This document shows, in pieces, positions 25,161 to 33,341 of a stretch of 64,000 nt of DNA. Position numbers and translations under genes: made by a program. Below the pieces are notes generated by a model. The model did no database searches. It was not told where the DNA came from and saw nothing but the letters and a program-made list of their open reading frames with translations. The stretch is from CAZCPB01 sp044223975 (GTDB lineage Bacteria; Planctomycetota; Phycisphaerae; Phycisphaerales; UBA1924), in the NCBI GenBank assembly GCA_044223975.1, contig JBGALI010000019.1:1-64000 (forward strand), read 5' to 3'. Position 1 is the stretch's first letter. Each line of letters opens with the position of its first letter.

Positions 25161-25631
25161 GTGGGAAGCACGCGCGACAACCTGAAGCGAAGAATCCGCA
25201 AGACGGCGAAATGGGGCGGTGCTGCTCTCACCGCGCTGCTAGTGGCGGTGTGGATTGGGAGCGGGTGGTGGAGTATTTCGTGGTTTGTGCCGCAGTCCGG
25301 CTTCGTTGATATTGGTGGTGGGCGATTGTTTGTGCTGTACCAAGGTTCTGAGGGGTTCCTAAACCCCCTGCAGTGGCAGCGTCATGCCCCCAACGTACAC
25401 GTCTGGGGATGGCGGTTTGGCTGTCAGCCTTGGGGGCAGGGCCAAGGTATCGCATTCCCCCTCTGGTTCCCGGCCCTCGCATCTCTCCTCGCCACCGCCG
25501 CGGCATGGAGGGCGGACGCGAAATACCTCCGCCGCGTCCGCGAGGGCGCGTGCCCCGCGTGCGGCTACGACCGGGCCGGGCTTGCGGCAGGATCATTGTG
25601 CCCGGAGTGCGGCGCGGCCCCGACTGCGTGA
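25161..25631 (+). CDS. membrane protein with C-terminal CPACGYDR...CPECG zinc ribbon (copy C)
   Basis: 156 residues from GTG 25161, starting ten bases after the stop of copy B; STRDNLKRRIRKTAKWGG mirrors its neighbour. Two membrane helices (AALTALLVAVWIGSGWW and PLWFPALASLLATAAAWRA) flank a Trp/Gly-rich outside domain that has diverged from copy B. The ribbon is CPACGYDRAGLAAGSLCPECG. The two ends are conserved and the middle varies, so the middle domain may be under diversifying or relaxed selection (inference). Confidence 0.66.
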   Translation: MGSTRDNLKRRIRKTAKWGGAALTALLVAVWIGSGWWSISWFVPQSGFVDIGGGRLFVLYQGSEGFLNPLQWQRHAPNVHVWGWRFGCQPWGQGQGIAFPLWFPALASLLATAAAWRADAKYLRRVREGACPACGYDRAGLAAGSLCPECGAAPTA

Positions 25632-25640
25632 CGTCCCCGT

Positions 25641-25810
25641 CTTCAGCCCGCTTCAGCGGGCTTGCTCGCTCGTAGGCCACGCATTCATGCGTGGTTCAGC
25701 GGCGCGTGAGTCTGATCCCCTGTCATGGGATTCCGTCAGCCCGTTTCAACCGGCTTGCTGGTGCGCCCGCCTTCAGGCATTCGGACACCCCGGGCGCCCG
25801 CGATCATCGC
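25641..25810. repeat. cluster of intergenic hairpins (25632-25850 gap)
   Basis: AGCCCGC-ttca-GCGGGCT (25645-25662), CCACGCAT-tc-ATGCGTGG (25677-25694), ATCCC...GGGAT (about 25712-25729) and a degenerate AGCC-gtttcaa-GGCT follow each other with short spacers. The CGTAGGCCAC spacer resembles the GTAGCCAC next to the other hairpin repeats. No gene is visible. Confidence 0.65.
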
Positions 25811-25850
25811 CGCAGATCTAGGCCCGGCTCAAGCCGCGACGCCGCGAAGG

Positions 25851-26642
25851 TCAATCCTTCCGCCGCCCCGGCATCAGCGCATCCACGATCACGATCACGT
25901 TCAGCATCCCCGCGATCGTCGCGAACAGCGTCCCCAGCTCGTTCACCTTCGACAGGCTCTTGATGTTTGGAGGACCCTCGGCGCCATTGTCCGACTTCCC
26001 CGTCGGTGCGCCCACGATCGGCAACTCCTCCACTCGCGTCTTTCCATCGCTCGTCGCGATCGTCACCCGCTCCACGAACACCACTTCGCCGGTATTTGGG
26101 GAGCGAACCGATCGACGCCCAAGGACCAAGCGTTCCTCGGAAGTCCGCAGCGAGCCTGGCGAGCCTTCGAAAAAGCTCGCGGGAATGCCGACCGGCACGT
26201 CCAGGATCGGCACATCCACCATCCGCCCCGCCACCGAGACCGGCTCCACCCGCCGGACCTCATCGGGAGCGGCCGACCGGATCATCGCGCGGCCCTCGGC
26301 CAGCTTGGCCTCCGTCGTCCGTCGCGAACCCGGCAGGCCCTCGACATAGCTGGAGGGGACGCCCTTGAACCTGTTCTGGTGGATGTAATCCACCCCAAAC
26401 GCGATCGGACCCACCATGGCCTGCCCGAAGAACCACACCCGGTCCTCGCGGCTGTCGATCACGTCGATCCCGCCGATCAGGATCCCCCCGAAGAACAGCC
26501 CAAGCACCCCCGTGGCGATCAGGGCGGCCCTTTTTTTCTCCCCCAATACCAAGTGCCCCGCACCGGGAATAATGGCCGCGGCAAGACCTGCCACGAGGTT
26601 GAAACCGACCGGCGCAGCGGGAGTATCGGGGGTTGGAGACAT
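25851..26642 (-). CDS. membrane protein, possibly DUF6677-like
   Basis: 263 residues from ATG 26642 (no clear Shine-Dalgarno). Membrane segments near the N-terminus (FNLVAGLAAAIIPGAGHLVLG and AALIATGVLGLFFGGILIGGID), in the middle (FFGQAMVGPIAFGVDYI) and at the C-terminus (LGTLFATIAGMLNVIVIVDALM). A soluble middle part has two related blocks: GVPSSYVEGLPGSRRTTEAKLAEGR and GIPASFFEGSPGSLRTSEERLVLGR. The PGAGHLxLGxxxRA motif resembles DUF6677 membrane proteins of planctomycetes; I cannot confirm this without a search. The duplicated P-x-S-x-x-E-G-x-PGSxRT block is unusual. Confidence 0.6.
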   Translation of the reverse strand: MSPTPDTPAAPVGFNLVAGLAAAIIPGAGHLVLGEKKRAALIATGVLGLFFGGILIGGIDVIDSREDRVWFFGQAMVGPIAFGVDYIHQNRFKGVPSSYVEGLPGSRRTTEAKLAEGRAMIRSAAPDEVRRVEPVSVAGRMVDVPILDVPVGIPASFFEGSPGSLRTSEERLVLGRRSVRSPNTGEVVFVERVTIATSDGKTRVEELPIVGAPTGKSDNGAEGPPNIKSLSKVNELGTLFATIAGMLNVIVIVDALMPGRRKD

Positions 26643-26704
26643 GCGTGGGGTGCGAGGCCAAAGGCAGGACGGGCCAGGGACTTCGGGTGTTCGCCCGGGC
26701 CCAG

Positions 26705-26732
26705 TTGACACGGGCGTGACGGACTGTACTGT
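26705..26732 (+). promoter_or_regulatory. sigma70-like promoter for the acidic small protein
   Basis: TTGACA (26705-26710), 16-bp spacer, TACTGT (26727-26732). A perfect -35 in a very GC-rich background is notable. It would give a leader of about 135 nt before the ATG at 26877. Confidence 0.5.
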
Positions 26733-26876
26733 ACCGCCAATTCGCCGGGGACGGACGGTATCACGGCGGGGAAGTGAGCGCATCGGACGCGGTGGGCGCC
26801 CGACGCGTGAGGAGTTTGGGGTGGCGGGTGGAACGGGCCGGGAATAACCGGACCCCTTTGGACGGGAAGACAGGCC

Positions 26877-27134
26877 ATGGACACTGCATGTGAGACGGCG
26901 GGGGCGGCGCAAGGGTGGAACCAGATCGGCACGGCCATCGACGAGCCGTGGGTCGCGCCCACCATTATCGTCTATGAGGAAGATGACGATGATGAGGAGG
27001 TTGACGACGACGCCTTCGCCGAAGGCGACGACGCCGAAGCCGACGACGACGAGGACTTCCTCGAAGACGACGACGAGGAAGTGGAAGGCGACGCCGAATT
27101 TGACGATGACGAGGGTGACGACGACGACTTCTGA
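26877..27134 (+). CDS. very acidic small protein
   Basis: 85 residues, ATG 26877 with ACAGG just upstream. Residues 1-32 are ordinary in composition (CETAGAAQGWNQIGTAIDEPWV). From residue 34 the chain is almost only Asp and Glu with scattered Ala, Gly, Phe and Val. No known domain is recognised. Such tails are expected to be disordered and may bind basic proteins or divalent cations. A promoter-like TTGACA lies upstream and another small gene 57 bp downstream. It could also be a low-complexity open frame, but the start context and promoter support expression. Confidence 0.55.
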   Translation: MDTACETAGAAQGWNQIGTAIDEPWVAPTIIVYEEDDDDEEVDDDAFAEGDDAEADDDEDFLEDDDEEVEGDAEFDDDEGDDDDF

Positions 27135-27191
27135 GCCGCCGCGACCCGTCTGATCGCACCGGCCCGGGTCGTCCACGACCGGAGCCGGTTC

Positions 27192-27683
27192 ATGAGCAGC
27201 GCCCGTCCTTCCAAGTCTTCCGGCACGCCCTCTCGGGCACGCCCCGCCTCGACCACTTCGACCAACACCCCCGCCGCCCAGGGCCCCCCCTCGGGCACGA
27301 TCATCGACCGCCGCCTTGGCCTCGAGCGCCGCCTGCTCGAGGATGCCGCGGGCACCGGACTTGAGCGCCGCCGCTCCGCCGGCCGCCGCCTCAGCGACTT
27401 CACGCGCTCGGCCGAAGAGGGCCAGATGACGCGCGAGCAGTTCCTCTTCCTGATGGCCATCGACGCGTTCAAGAAGTCCAACGAACGCCAGTTCCCCACC
27501 TGGACCGACGTGCTCGAGGTCATCCGCCTGCTCGGCTATCGCAAGACCATGCCCAGCGAGCTCAACCTCACCAACGCCGAAGACTGGTCCGAGCCACACG
27601 ACGCCCCCGCCGCCGTCCGCCCCGAGCGCTGGGAAGAACGCGCCGAGGCCGACGCGGAGCGCGAACGCCGCCGCGCGGCGTAG
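27192..27683 (+). CDS. hypothetical protein with Ser/Thr/Pro-rich N-terminus
   Basis: 163 residues, ATG 27192. The N-terminus (1-35) is Ser/Thr/Pro/Ala-rich and likely disordered. Then IIDRRLGLERRLLED and LERRRSAGRRLSDFTRSAEEGQMTREQFLFLMAIDAFKKSNERQFPTWTDVLEVIRLLGYRKTMPSELNL, which is helical and looks like a conserved core. The last 25 residues are Glu/Arg/Ala-rich. I do not recognise a family. Codon use and the compact, charged helical core look like a real protein. It lies between the acidic protein and the kinase, all on the plus strand with short gaps. Confidence 0.6.
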   Translation: MSSARPSKSSGTPSRARPASTTSTNTPAAQGPPSGTIIDRRLGLERRLLEDAAGTGLERRRSAGRRLSDFTRSAEEGQMTREQFLFLMAIDAFKKSNERQFPTWTDVLEVIRLLGYRKTMPSELNLTNAEDWSEPHDAPAAVRPERWEERAEADAERERRRAA

Positions 27684-27745
27684 ACTGGCGGGCGACCTTC
27701 CCAGAGGCACGAGCACCGCCCCGAGCCGCGCCCGCGAGCCTATCC

Positions 27746-30181
27746 ATGAGCACGCCCCCCAACGCGCGCGAGCTCTTCGCGCAGGCCATCGCGCTGGACA
27801 AGGACCGGCGCAAATCGCTGCTCGATCAGGCCCGCGCCTTGGCCCCCGAAGTCTGCGCCGAGGTCGAATCACTGTTGGCCTACCACGACGGGGCTGGCTC
27901 CTTCCTCGACCGCCCCGCCGTCGAGAGCGAGGGCTCGTTCAAGGATTTCCAGCACGGCACCGAGCCCGTCCCCGAGCGCCTCGGGCGCTACTCGATCCTG
28001 CGGGTCCTGGGCACCGGCGGCATGGGAATCGTCTACGAGGCGCGCCAGGACTCGCCGCGGCGCGCCGTGGCCCTGAAGGTGATCCGCCCGGGCATCCTGG
28101 CGCCCGGGCTCCTGAAGCGCTTCACCCACGAAGCCGCGGCCCTGGCCCGGCTCCAGCACCCCGGGATCGCGCAGGTCTTCGACGCCGGCGTCTTCGACGG
28201 CACCGGCGCGGGGCGGCCGTTCATCGCGATGGAGCTGGTCGACGGCAGGCCCCTCACGGAGGCCGCTCGCGACCTGCCGATGCCCGCGCGGCTCGAACTG
28301 TTCGCCAAGGTGTGCGACGCCGTCGAGCACGCCCACCGGCGCTCGGTCGTGCACCGCGACCTCAAGCCCGGCAACATCCTCGTCACCACCGAGGGGAACC
28401 CCAAGGTGCTCGACTTCGGCGTGGCCCGCCTCACCGACGCCGAGGCCCACGTCACGACCGTCTCGACCAGCGTCGGTCAGATCATCGGGACGCTCTCGTA
28501 CATGAGCCCCGAGCAGGCCTCGGGAGACCCGTCGGCGATCGACGAGCGGGCCGACGTGTACGCGCTGGGCGTGATCCTGCACGAGCTGCTGACCGGGCAG
28601 CTCCCGCTGGACCTGGGCCGGGCGCCGGTGCACGAAGCGGTGCGGGCCATCGCCCACGACGAGCCGCGCCCCGTCTCTTCGATCGACCGGCGCCTGCGCG
28701 GCGACCTCGACACGATCACGCGCCGGGCGCTCGAGAAGGACAAGACGCGGCGCTACCAGCACGCCTCGGACCTTGCCGCGGACGTCCGGCGGCACCTCGC
28801 GCACGAGCCGATCGCCGCCCGCCCCCCGAGCACGTTCTACCAGCTGAGCAAGTTCGCGCGGCGCAACCGCACGCTCGTCGGCGGGGTGGTGGCGGTGTTC
28901 GTCACGCTCGTGGCGGGGATCGTCGCGACGTCGTGGCAGGCGGTGAACGCGTCCGAGCAGGCGGTGCGTGCCAGGGAAACGGCCGCGTTCCTCAAGCGGA
29001 TGATCCGCGCCGCAACCCCGGAGGAGACGCGCGGGCAGGACACCACCGTGCGCGAGATGCTCGACGGCGCGGCACGCGACCTCATGGCCGACGCGTCGGT
29101 GCACCCGGCGGTCGCTGCCGACACGCACCGGATGTTCGCCGAGGCGTACGCCAAGCTCGGCGACTTTCGCGCCGCCGAGGAGCACGCCCGGCGCGCCCTG
29201 ACGATCCAGGAATCACGCGTGGGACCGGACCACCCCGACGCGCTCGTCATCATCCCCGCCCTGTCGAGCGCGCTGGTCCAGACCGACCGCGCCGCCGAGG
29301 CGTTGCCGATGGTGCGCCGCGCCTTCGAGGCCGCCGAGCGCACGCTCGGGCCCGACCACGAAGCGACGTACATGCTCACCTCGGCCCTCGCGTTCGCGCT
29401 GGCCGCGCAGAACCCCGTCGACTGGCCCGAGGTGCTCAAGTGGCGGCGGCGCTCGTGCGAGCTCCACTCCGCGCGCCTGGGACCGGAGGATCGCGAGACC
29501 CTCACCGAGTACTCCAACCTCGGCGTCGAGCTCATGGAATCGCGCCAGATCGACGAGGCCCAGAAGGTTTTCAACACGGTGCTGGAAGCGCGGCAACGGC
29601 GGCTGGGCCCCGAGCACCCCGACACGCTTGTGGCGATGGCCAACGTGGGTGCCGTGCTCCAGCGCCGGGGCGAGATAGCCGCACTCGTCCCGCTGTTCGA
29701 GGACCTCGTGAAGGTGTCACGCCGCGTGCTGGGCCCCCAGCACCCCAGCACGCTGGTGCGCCTGCGGAACCTGGCCGTCGCGTATTTCCAGAGCGGGCGC
29801 CTGGCCGATGCCGAGGCGGTGGCGAAGGAGACGTACGAGGGCAGCACGGCACGCCTGGGCCCGAACCACAGCGGCACGATCTCCGCGCTTGGCATGTACG
29901 CCTCGGCCGTCCTGTTCCAGAAGCACGTGAAGGAGGCCGAGCCGCTGGTGCACCGCGTGTACGAGGCGGCAACGGCGAACTTCCCGGAGAAGTCTCCCGG
30001 CGTCGTGAACGCCATCTCGCTGGAGTACGACCTGGCCGAGCACCAGGGGGACCTGGCGGCGATGCGACGGTGGGCCGAGAAGCTGCGCGGCACCGAGCTT
30101 GAGCAGGCCGTGTTCGAGCAGCTCAAGGCCGCGGAAGAGGCGGCGCGCGGATCGACACCGCCTCCGAATCCGCCGAAGTGA
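27746..30181 (+). CDS. transmembrane Ser/Thr protein kinase with TPR repeats
   Basis: 811 residues. The cytoplasmic kinase domain spans about 80-350: Gly loop GTGGMG (89-94), Lys-111 (ALKVI), HRDLKPGN with D205, DFG at 223-225, and APE-equivalent SPEQAS. It has the PknB/Hanks-type layout common in planctomycetes. A membrane helix (LVGGVVAVFVTLVAGIVATSW, about 375-395) leads to an outside TPR region (about 430-790) with repeated LGPxHPxT motifs (VGPDHPDALV, LGPEHPDTLVAM, LGPQHPSTLVRL, LGPNHSGT) of kinesin-light-chain type. It is likely a receptor-like kinase sensing a protein ligand; targets are unknown. The N-terminal 78 residues resemble the sigma-linked leader often seen in this family. Confidence 0.9.
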   Translation: MSTPPNARELFAQAIALDKDRRKSLLDQARALAPEVCAEVESLLAYHDGAGSFLDRPAVESEGSFKDFQHGTEPVPERLGRYSILRVLGTGGMGIVYEARQDSPRRAVALKVIRPGILAPGLLKRFTHEAAALARLQHPGIAQVFDAGVFDGTGAGRPFIAMELVDGRPLTEAARDLPMPARLELFAKVCDAVEHAHRRSVVHRDLKPGNILVTTEGNPKVLDFGVARLTDAEAHVTTVSTSVGQIIGTLSYMSPEQASGDPSAIDERADVYALGVILHELLTGQLPLDLGRAPVHEAVRAIAHDEPRPVSSIDRRLRGDLDTITRRALEKDKTRRYQHASDLAADVRRHLAHEPIAARPPSTFYQLSKFARRNRTLVGGVVAVFVTLVAGIVATSWQAVNASEQAVRARETAAFLKRMIRAATPEETRGQDTTVREMLDGAARDLMADASVHPAVAADTHRMFAEAYAKLGDFRAAEEHARRALTIQESRVGPDHPDALVIIPALSSALVQTDRAAEALPMVRRAFEAAERTLGPDHEATYMLTSALAFALAAQNPVDWPEVLKWRRRSCELHSARLGPEDRETLTEYSNLGVELMESRQIDEAQKVFNTVLEARQRRLGPEHPDTLVAMANVGAVLQRRGEIAALVPLFEDLVKVSRRVLGPQHPSTLVRLRNLAVAYFQSGRLADAEAVAKETYEGSTARLGPNHSGTISALGMYASAVLFQKHVKEAEPLVHRVYEAATANFPEKSPGVVNAISLEYDLAEHQGDLAAMRRWAEKLRGTELEQAVFEQLKAAEEAARGSTPPPNPPK

Positions 30182-30193
30182 GCGGGCGCGGCG

Positions 30194-30898
30194 TCAGCGC
30201 TCGGGGTGCAGCTCGCGCCACTTCACCACCGCTTCCGGAAGCCGCGGGTACAGCGGGAGCAGTTCGAGGGGATCCACCGCGTGCGCTTCGGCGGCGCACT
30301 CGAGGCACGCGCCGGGATCAAAGACGGGCGCGCCGATGCCTATCTTTGCTGCCGCGGCACGCTCGCGCAGAGAATCAGGGAGGAAGCGGTCGGCTATGAG
30401 CAGTTGCACGGCCAGCGCCTCGAGGTCGCCTGCGCCGACGAGCCGGCCGGGGCCGTCGGGACTGGGCGGCGCGGTAAAGCGCGTAACAAACGCGGTGTCG
30501 CCCTTGGATGCCAGCGCGACCGCGAACGCGCCGGGCGCCGCGACGCGCCGCGCAACGACCTCGGCGCTTGGCACGCCGACACACGCCGCGCCGGTGGCTT
30601 CGCAGATCATCTTGGCCGCGGCAACCGCGATGCGGAGCGAGGTGAACCCACCGGGTCCGATCGATACGCCCACGCGGGCCAGGTCGCGCGGCCCGGCGCC
30701 GCAGCGGGTGAAGAGACGATCAATAGCGGGCATCAGGTCGTCGTCGTGACGGCGCTCGCGCGAGATGAGCTCGGTCCCGAGGTGCTCGACATCCCGGCCG
30801 GGGATGAGCCGACCCAGCGCCACGCCCGGGCCGGTGCCCGGCGGGCCGGGGTCGGCCGACGGGTTGCTGATCTCGATCGCCAGGCACAGGTCGGGCAT
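30194..30898 (-). CDS. tsaB: tRNA threonylcarbamoyladenosine biosynthesis protein TsaB
   Basis: 234 residues from ATG 30898; longer in-frame extension is not supported. The ASKHA-fold motifs are CLAIEISNP (phosphate-1) and VGVSIGPGGFTSLRIAVAAAKMICEATGAACVGVPS, the GPGsFTgLR block of YeaZ/TsaB with two substitutions (GPGGFTSLR). It is an essential partner of TsaD for t6A37 in tRNA; TsaD is not in the window. It is convergent with the kinase with 12 bp between stops. The upstream gap (30899-31166) holds an inverted repeat. Confidence 0.85.
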   Translation of the reverse strand: MPDLCLAIEISNPSADPGPPGTGPGVALGRLIPGRDVEHLGTELISRERRHDDDLMPAIDRLFTRCGAGPRDLARVGVSIGPGGFTSLRIAVAAAKMICEATGAACVGVPSAEVVARRVAAPGAFAVALASKGDTAFVTRFTAPPSPDGPGRLVGAGDLEALAVQLLIADRFLPDSLRERAAAAKIGIGAPVFDPGACLECAAEAHAVDPLELLPLYPRLPEAVVKWRELHPER

Positions 30899-31019
30899 CA
30901 GGGAGAGATTACGCCCGGGGCACGGCGGGAGCGTTCCCGGCGGGGTCTGGCGGCACGACGGAAAAAGGACCGCGTCATGCACGTTCCATGCAGTCTCTGA
31001 GCTCTTCGACCTGCCGATG

Positions 31020-31134
31020 AGGAGGTTTCGCGCGGAGGCGCAGAGGACGCTGAAGCGGAACGAAGGCCAGGAACAGCGGTGAATCCATGCCTGCCTCCCC
31101 CTCGGCGGGCTCCGCGCCTCCGCGTGAACCTCCT
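31020..31134. repeat. MITE-like inverted repeat, GCGGAGGCGCAGAG type
   Basis: The left arm 31020-31046 (AGGAGGTTTCGCGCGGAGG and on) and right arm 31110-31134 are reverse complements with about three differences over 25 bp. The spacer is about 63 bp and has no gene. The arms resemble those of the element at 42866-43064 in their purine-rich, CGGAG/ACAGAG-stuttering make-up. Confidence 0.65.
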
Positions 31135-31166
31135 GGAGTTCGCGCAGGAACTGAATGCAACCCGTA

Positions 31167-31643
31167 TCAGTCCGCGCGGGAGTCGGGACGCTGGCGGCGG
31201 GACTTGATGTCGGAGCGGGACTTTTTCTCCGACAGGCGGCGCTCGCGCGAGCCGCGGGTGGGGCGCGTGGCTCTCCGCGTCTTGGGGCGGACGCGGGCGC
31301 GGACGATCATGTCGCGGAGGCGGTCGAGGCACTCGTCGCGGTTGCGTCCCTGGGAGCGGTGCTCGTCGGCGGTGATGACGATCTCGCCCGCGGCGGTCAT
31401 GTGCGAGCCGGCGATGGAAGCGAGTCGCGCGAGGGCCTCGTGGTGCATGGGGATATCGGAAAGGCGGAGGCGCAGCTCGGCCTTGGTGGCCTTCTTGTTG
31501 ACGTTCTGCCCGCCGGGGCCGGCGCTGGCGACAAAGCTGAAGGTGAGTGCCGCGGGAGCGATGCGCACGCCCGGAGCGATCTCGACGCCCCCGGGGGCGG
31601 GCTCCCACGGGGTTGGTGCCGGCTCGGTCATGGAAGTGATCAT
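31167..31643 (-). CDS. arfB: alternative ribosome-rescue factor / peptidyl-tRNA hydrolase ArfB
   Basis: 158 residues; start ATG 31643 or ATG 31631. The catalytic GGQ lies in FVASAGPGGQNVNKKATKAELRLRL, as in YaeJ/ArfB and ICT1. The C-terminal 40 residues are strongly basic (KTRRATRPTRGSRERRLSEKKSRSDIKSRRQRP), the tail that inserts in the empty mRNA channel of stalled ribosomes. Release of the nascent chain from non-stop complexes is the expected role. Its length matches the family (about 140-160). The neighbours are unrelated. Confidence 0.93.
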   Translation of the reverse strand: MITSMTEPAPTPWEPAPGGVEIAPGVRIAPAALTFSFVASAGPGGQNVNKKATKAELRLRLSDIPMHHEALARLASIAGSHMTAAGEIVITADEHRSQGRNRDECLDRLRDMIVRARVRPKTRRATRPTRGSRERRLSEKKSRSDIKSRRQRPDSRAD

Positions 31644-31718
31644 CGGTCAGTGCGGGGGCGGCGTCCACCTTCGAGGCCTGCCGCGCACGCGCCGGCGCTC
31701 CCCGCTACGCTGGCCCCC

Positions 31719-32561
31719 ATGAGGGAATCCATCGCGTTCATAGCTGCCGCGGCGGTGCTGGTGCAGGTCGGCGCGGCGCACGCCCAGGAAGAGAAGCCGC
31801 TCGACCAGCAGCTCCCGGTGCCGGAGTGGAAGGTGCGGATCGAGCTGGACGCGTGGTACGTCGCGCCCGGCGGCAAGCTGACGCTGCCGACGTCCGGCGG
31901 CGGGCAGACGGTGAACCTGAGCGTGATGGACATGGACAACCCGCGCGTGAGCCCCCTGGCCGAGGTGGATCTGCGGGTGGGGAAGTGGCGGATCTCGTTC
32001 ACCGGCTTTTCCTTCCAGGGCAACACCGACGCATCAGCCGCGACCGAGTCCGGGCAGATCGGCAACACGGCGTTCTCCGCGGGCGACCAGCTCAAGACCA
32101 GCCTGGAGTTCCAGTCGCTGGAGGCCACGGGCGGGTATCGCGTGTGGGACGTGGCGATGAACCCCAAGAACGGGGTGTACGCGATGGTGCTGGGGGTGGA
32201 CGCGATCGCGGGGGCGCGGCTGTACGACACGAGCGTTTCGATCGCGCAGGCCAGCGGGCCGGCGGTACCCTCGCAGGACGAGTTTTTCGGGGAGCCGATC
32301 GTCGGGATCAAGGCCGACTTTGACTTCTACAAGGCGTTCTCGATCGACCTGCGGACGACCTTCGGATACATGCCGGGAGATCAATCGAGCTGGTCGTGGG
32401 ACATCGCGGTGACGGGCGTCTACCGGCCCATCGAGAACGTGGGGATCCTGGTCGGCTACCGGCAGCTCCTGTTCGACCTGACCTCGGGCCAGGGCAACTC
32501 GGAGTATGAATTCAACGGCGGGATGGCCGGGCTTTACACCGGCATTGAGCTGCGGTTTTAA
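31719..32561 (+). CDS. outer-membrane beta-barrel protein
   Basis: 280 residues from ATG 31719. Signal peptide MRESIAFIAAAAVLVQVGAAHAQ. The rest alternates amphipathic strands (WKVRIELDAWYVAPGG, VSPLAEVDLRVGKWRISFTGFSFQG, LEFQSLEATGGYRVWDVAM, GVYAMVLGVDAIAGARLYDT, SIDLRTTFGYMPG, SWDIAVTGVYRPIENVGILVGYRQLLFDL) and ends GLYTGIELRF. The terminal Phe preceded by alternating hydrophobics is the BAM recognition signal. No porin subfamily is recognised; it could be an OmpW/opacity-like small barrel. Confidence 0.7.
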   Translation: MRESIAFIAAAAVLVQVGAAHAQEEKPLDQQLPVPEWKVRIELDAWYVAPGGKLTLPTSGGGQTVNLSVMDMDNPRVSPLAEVDLRVGKWRISFTGFSFQGNTDASAATESGQIGNTAFSAGDQLKTSLEFQSLEATGGYRVWDVAMNPKNGVYAMVLGVDAIAGARLYDTSVSIAQASGPAVPSQDEFFGEPIVGIKADFDFYKAFSIDLRTTFGYMPGDQSSWSWDIAVTGVYRPIENVGILVGYRQLLFDLTSGQGNSEYEFNGGMAGLYTGIELRF

Positions 32562-32651
32562 CCCAGGGAAACCCACATCAAACGAAGGCATTCGGAGCGG
32601 GATCTGCCGCGGCGGGAAGGGATGATGCACGCCCGAGAATGAATGCTAGGT

Positions 32652-32711
32652 TTGTGATTTGTTTGGTTTGGTCGTATAAACATTGACGCTGGGGTCAGTT
32701 CTGTAGATACT
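32652..32711 (+). promoter_or_regulatory. two tandem sigma70-like promoters upstream of the HU gene
   Basis: This AT-rich island lies in a 316-bp gene-free stretch (32562-32877). Promoter 1: TTGTGA (32652-32657), 17-bp spacer, TATAAA (32675-32680). Promoter 2: TTGACG (32683-32688), 17-bp spacer, GATACT (32706-32711). Both give leaders of over 160 nt before the HU start. Nothing else is seen in the gap apart from a CCGCGG near 32607. Confidence 0.6.
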
Positions 32712-32877
32712 GAACGCGTTCGTGGGGGCCGGTCCACGGGACTGGCGAGAAGAGGAAGCTCAAAGCTCCACGTCCGAACGGAAGAGGTCGGCATGCCGTC
32801 TTCGTTTCGCAATGAGCGAATGGCGGCGTGGCGGGTTTCTGGGGGCATCTAACCGGCTCGGCGCGAGGGGGATTCGA

Positions 32878-33213
32878 ATGGCCACCGTCACCAAGAAGGA
32901 CCTCATCGACCGCATTTCGGACCGGACGCGCATCAAGCGCGTCGACGTCAAGAAGGCGGTGCAGGAGTTCCTCGACCAGGTGGTCAAGGAGCTGGAGGTT
33001 GGGAACAGGCTGGAATTCAGGGACTTCGGCGTGTTCGAGGTGAAGAACCGCGCCCCGCGGATCGCCCAGAACCCCAAGACCCTCGAGCGCGTCGACGTCC
33101 CCGCCAAGAAGACGGTGAAGTTCAAGGTCGGGCGCCTGATGCGCGAGGCCGTGGGCGTCACCGAGGGGCGGGCCCGCGTGAAGGCGCACGCCAAGGCCGA
33201 CGGCAAGATGTGA
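32878..33213 (+). CDS. HU/IHF-family DNA-binding protein
   Basis: 111 residues from ATG 32878 (GAGGGGG seven bases upstream); the frame is open further 5' but without a signal. Motifs: TKKDLIDRISDRTRIKRVDVKKAVQEFLDQVVKEL (dimerisation helices), GNRLEFRDFGVFEVKNRAPRIAQNPKT (beta-arm with Pro at the tip), and VPAKKTVKFKVGRLMRE. After the core there is a basic Ala/Lys tail (GRARVKAHAKADGKM) not seen in E. coli HU. It is a nucleoid architectural protein. Two tandem promoters upstream suggest strong, growth-linked expression (inference). Confidence 0.93.
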   Translation: MATVTKKDLIDRISDRTRIKRVDVKKAVQEFLDQVVKELEVGNRLEFRDFGVFEVKNRAPRIAQNPKTLERVDVPAKKTVKFKVGRLMREAVGVTEGRARVKAHAKADGKM

Positions 33214-33341
33214 TGGACTTCCGAACGATCCGGGTCCGGTGAACGAGGCCGGGTTCGAGTCGCTCTGCACGATCTGGAGCGTTCACGCGTGGTCCCCGGG
33301 GCGACGAGGTATCATGGCGCGCCCGTACCAAGGAGACGCCC

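Noticed and set aside
33240..33275. GGTTCGAGTC resembling a tRNA T-loop
   Set aside because: The flanking bases cannot form the 5-bp T-stem, and no acceptor or anticodon stem fits; no tRNA gene here.
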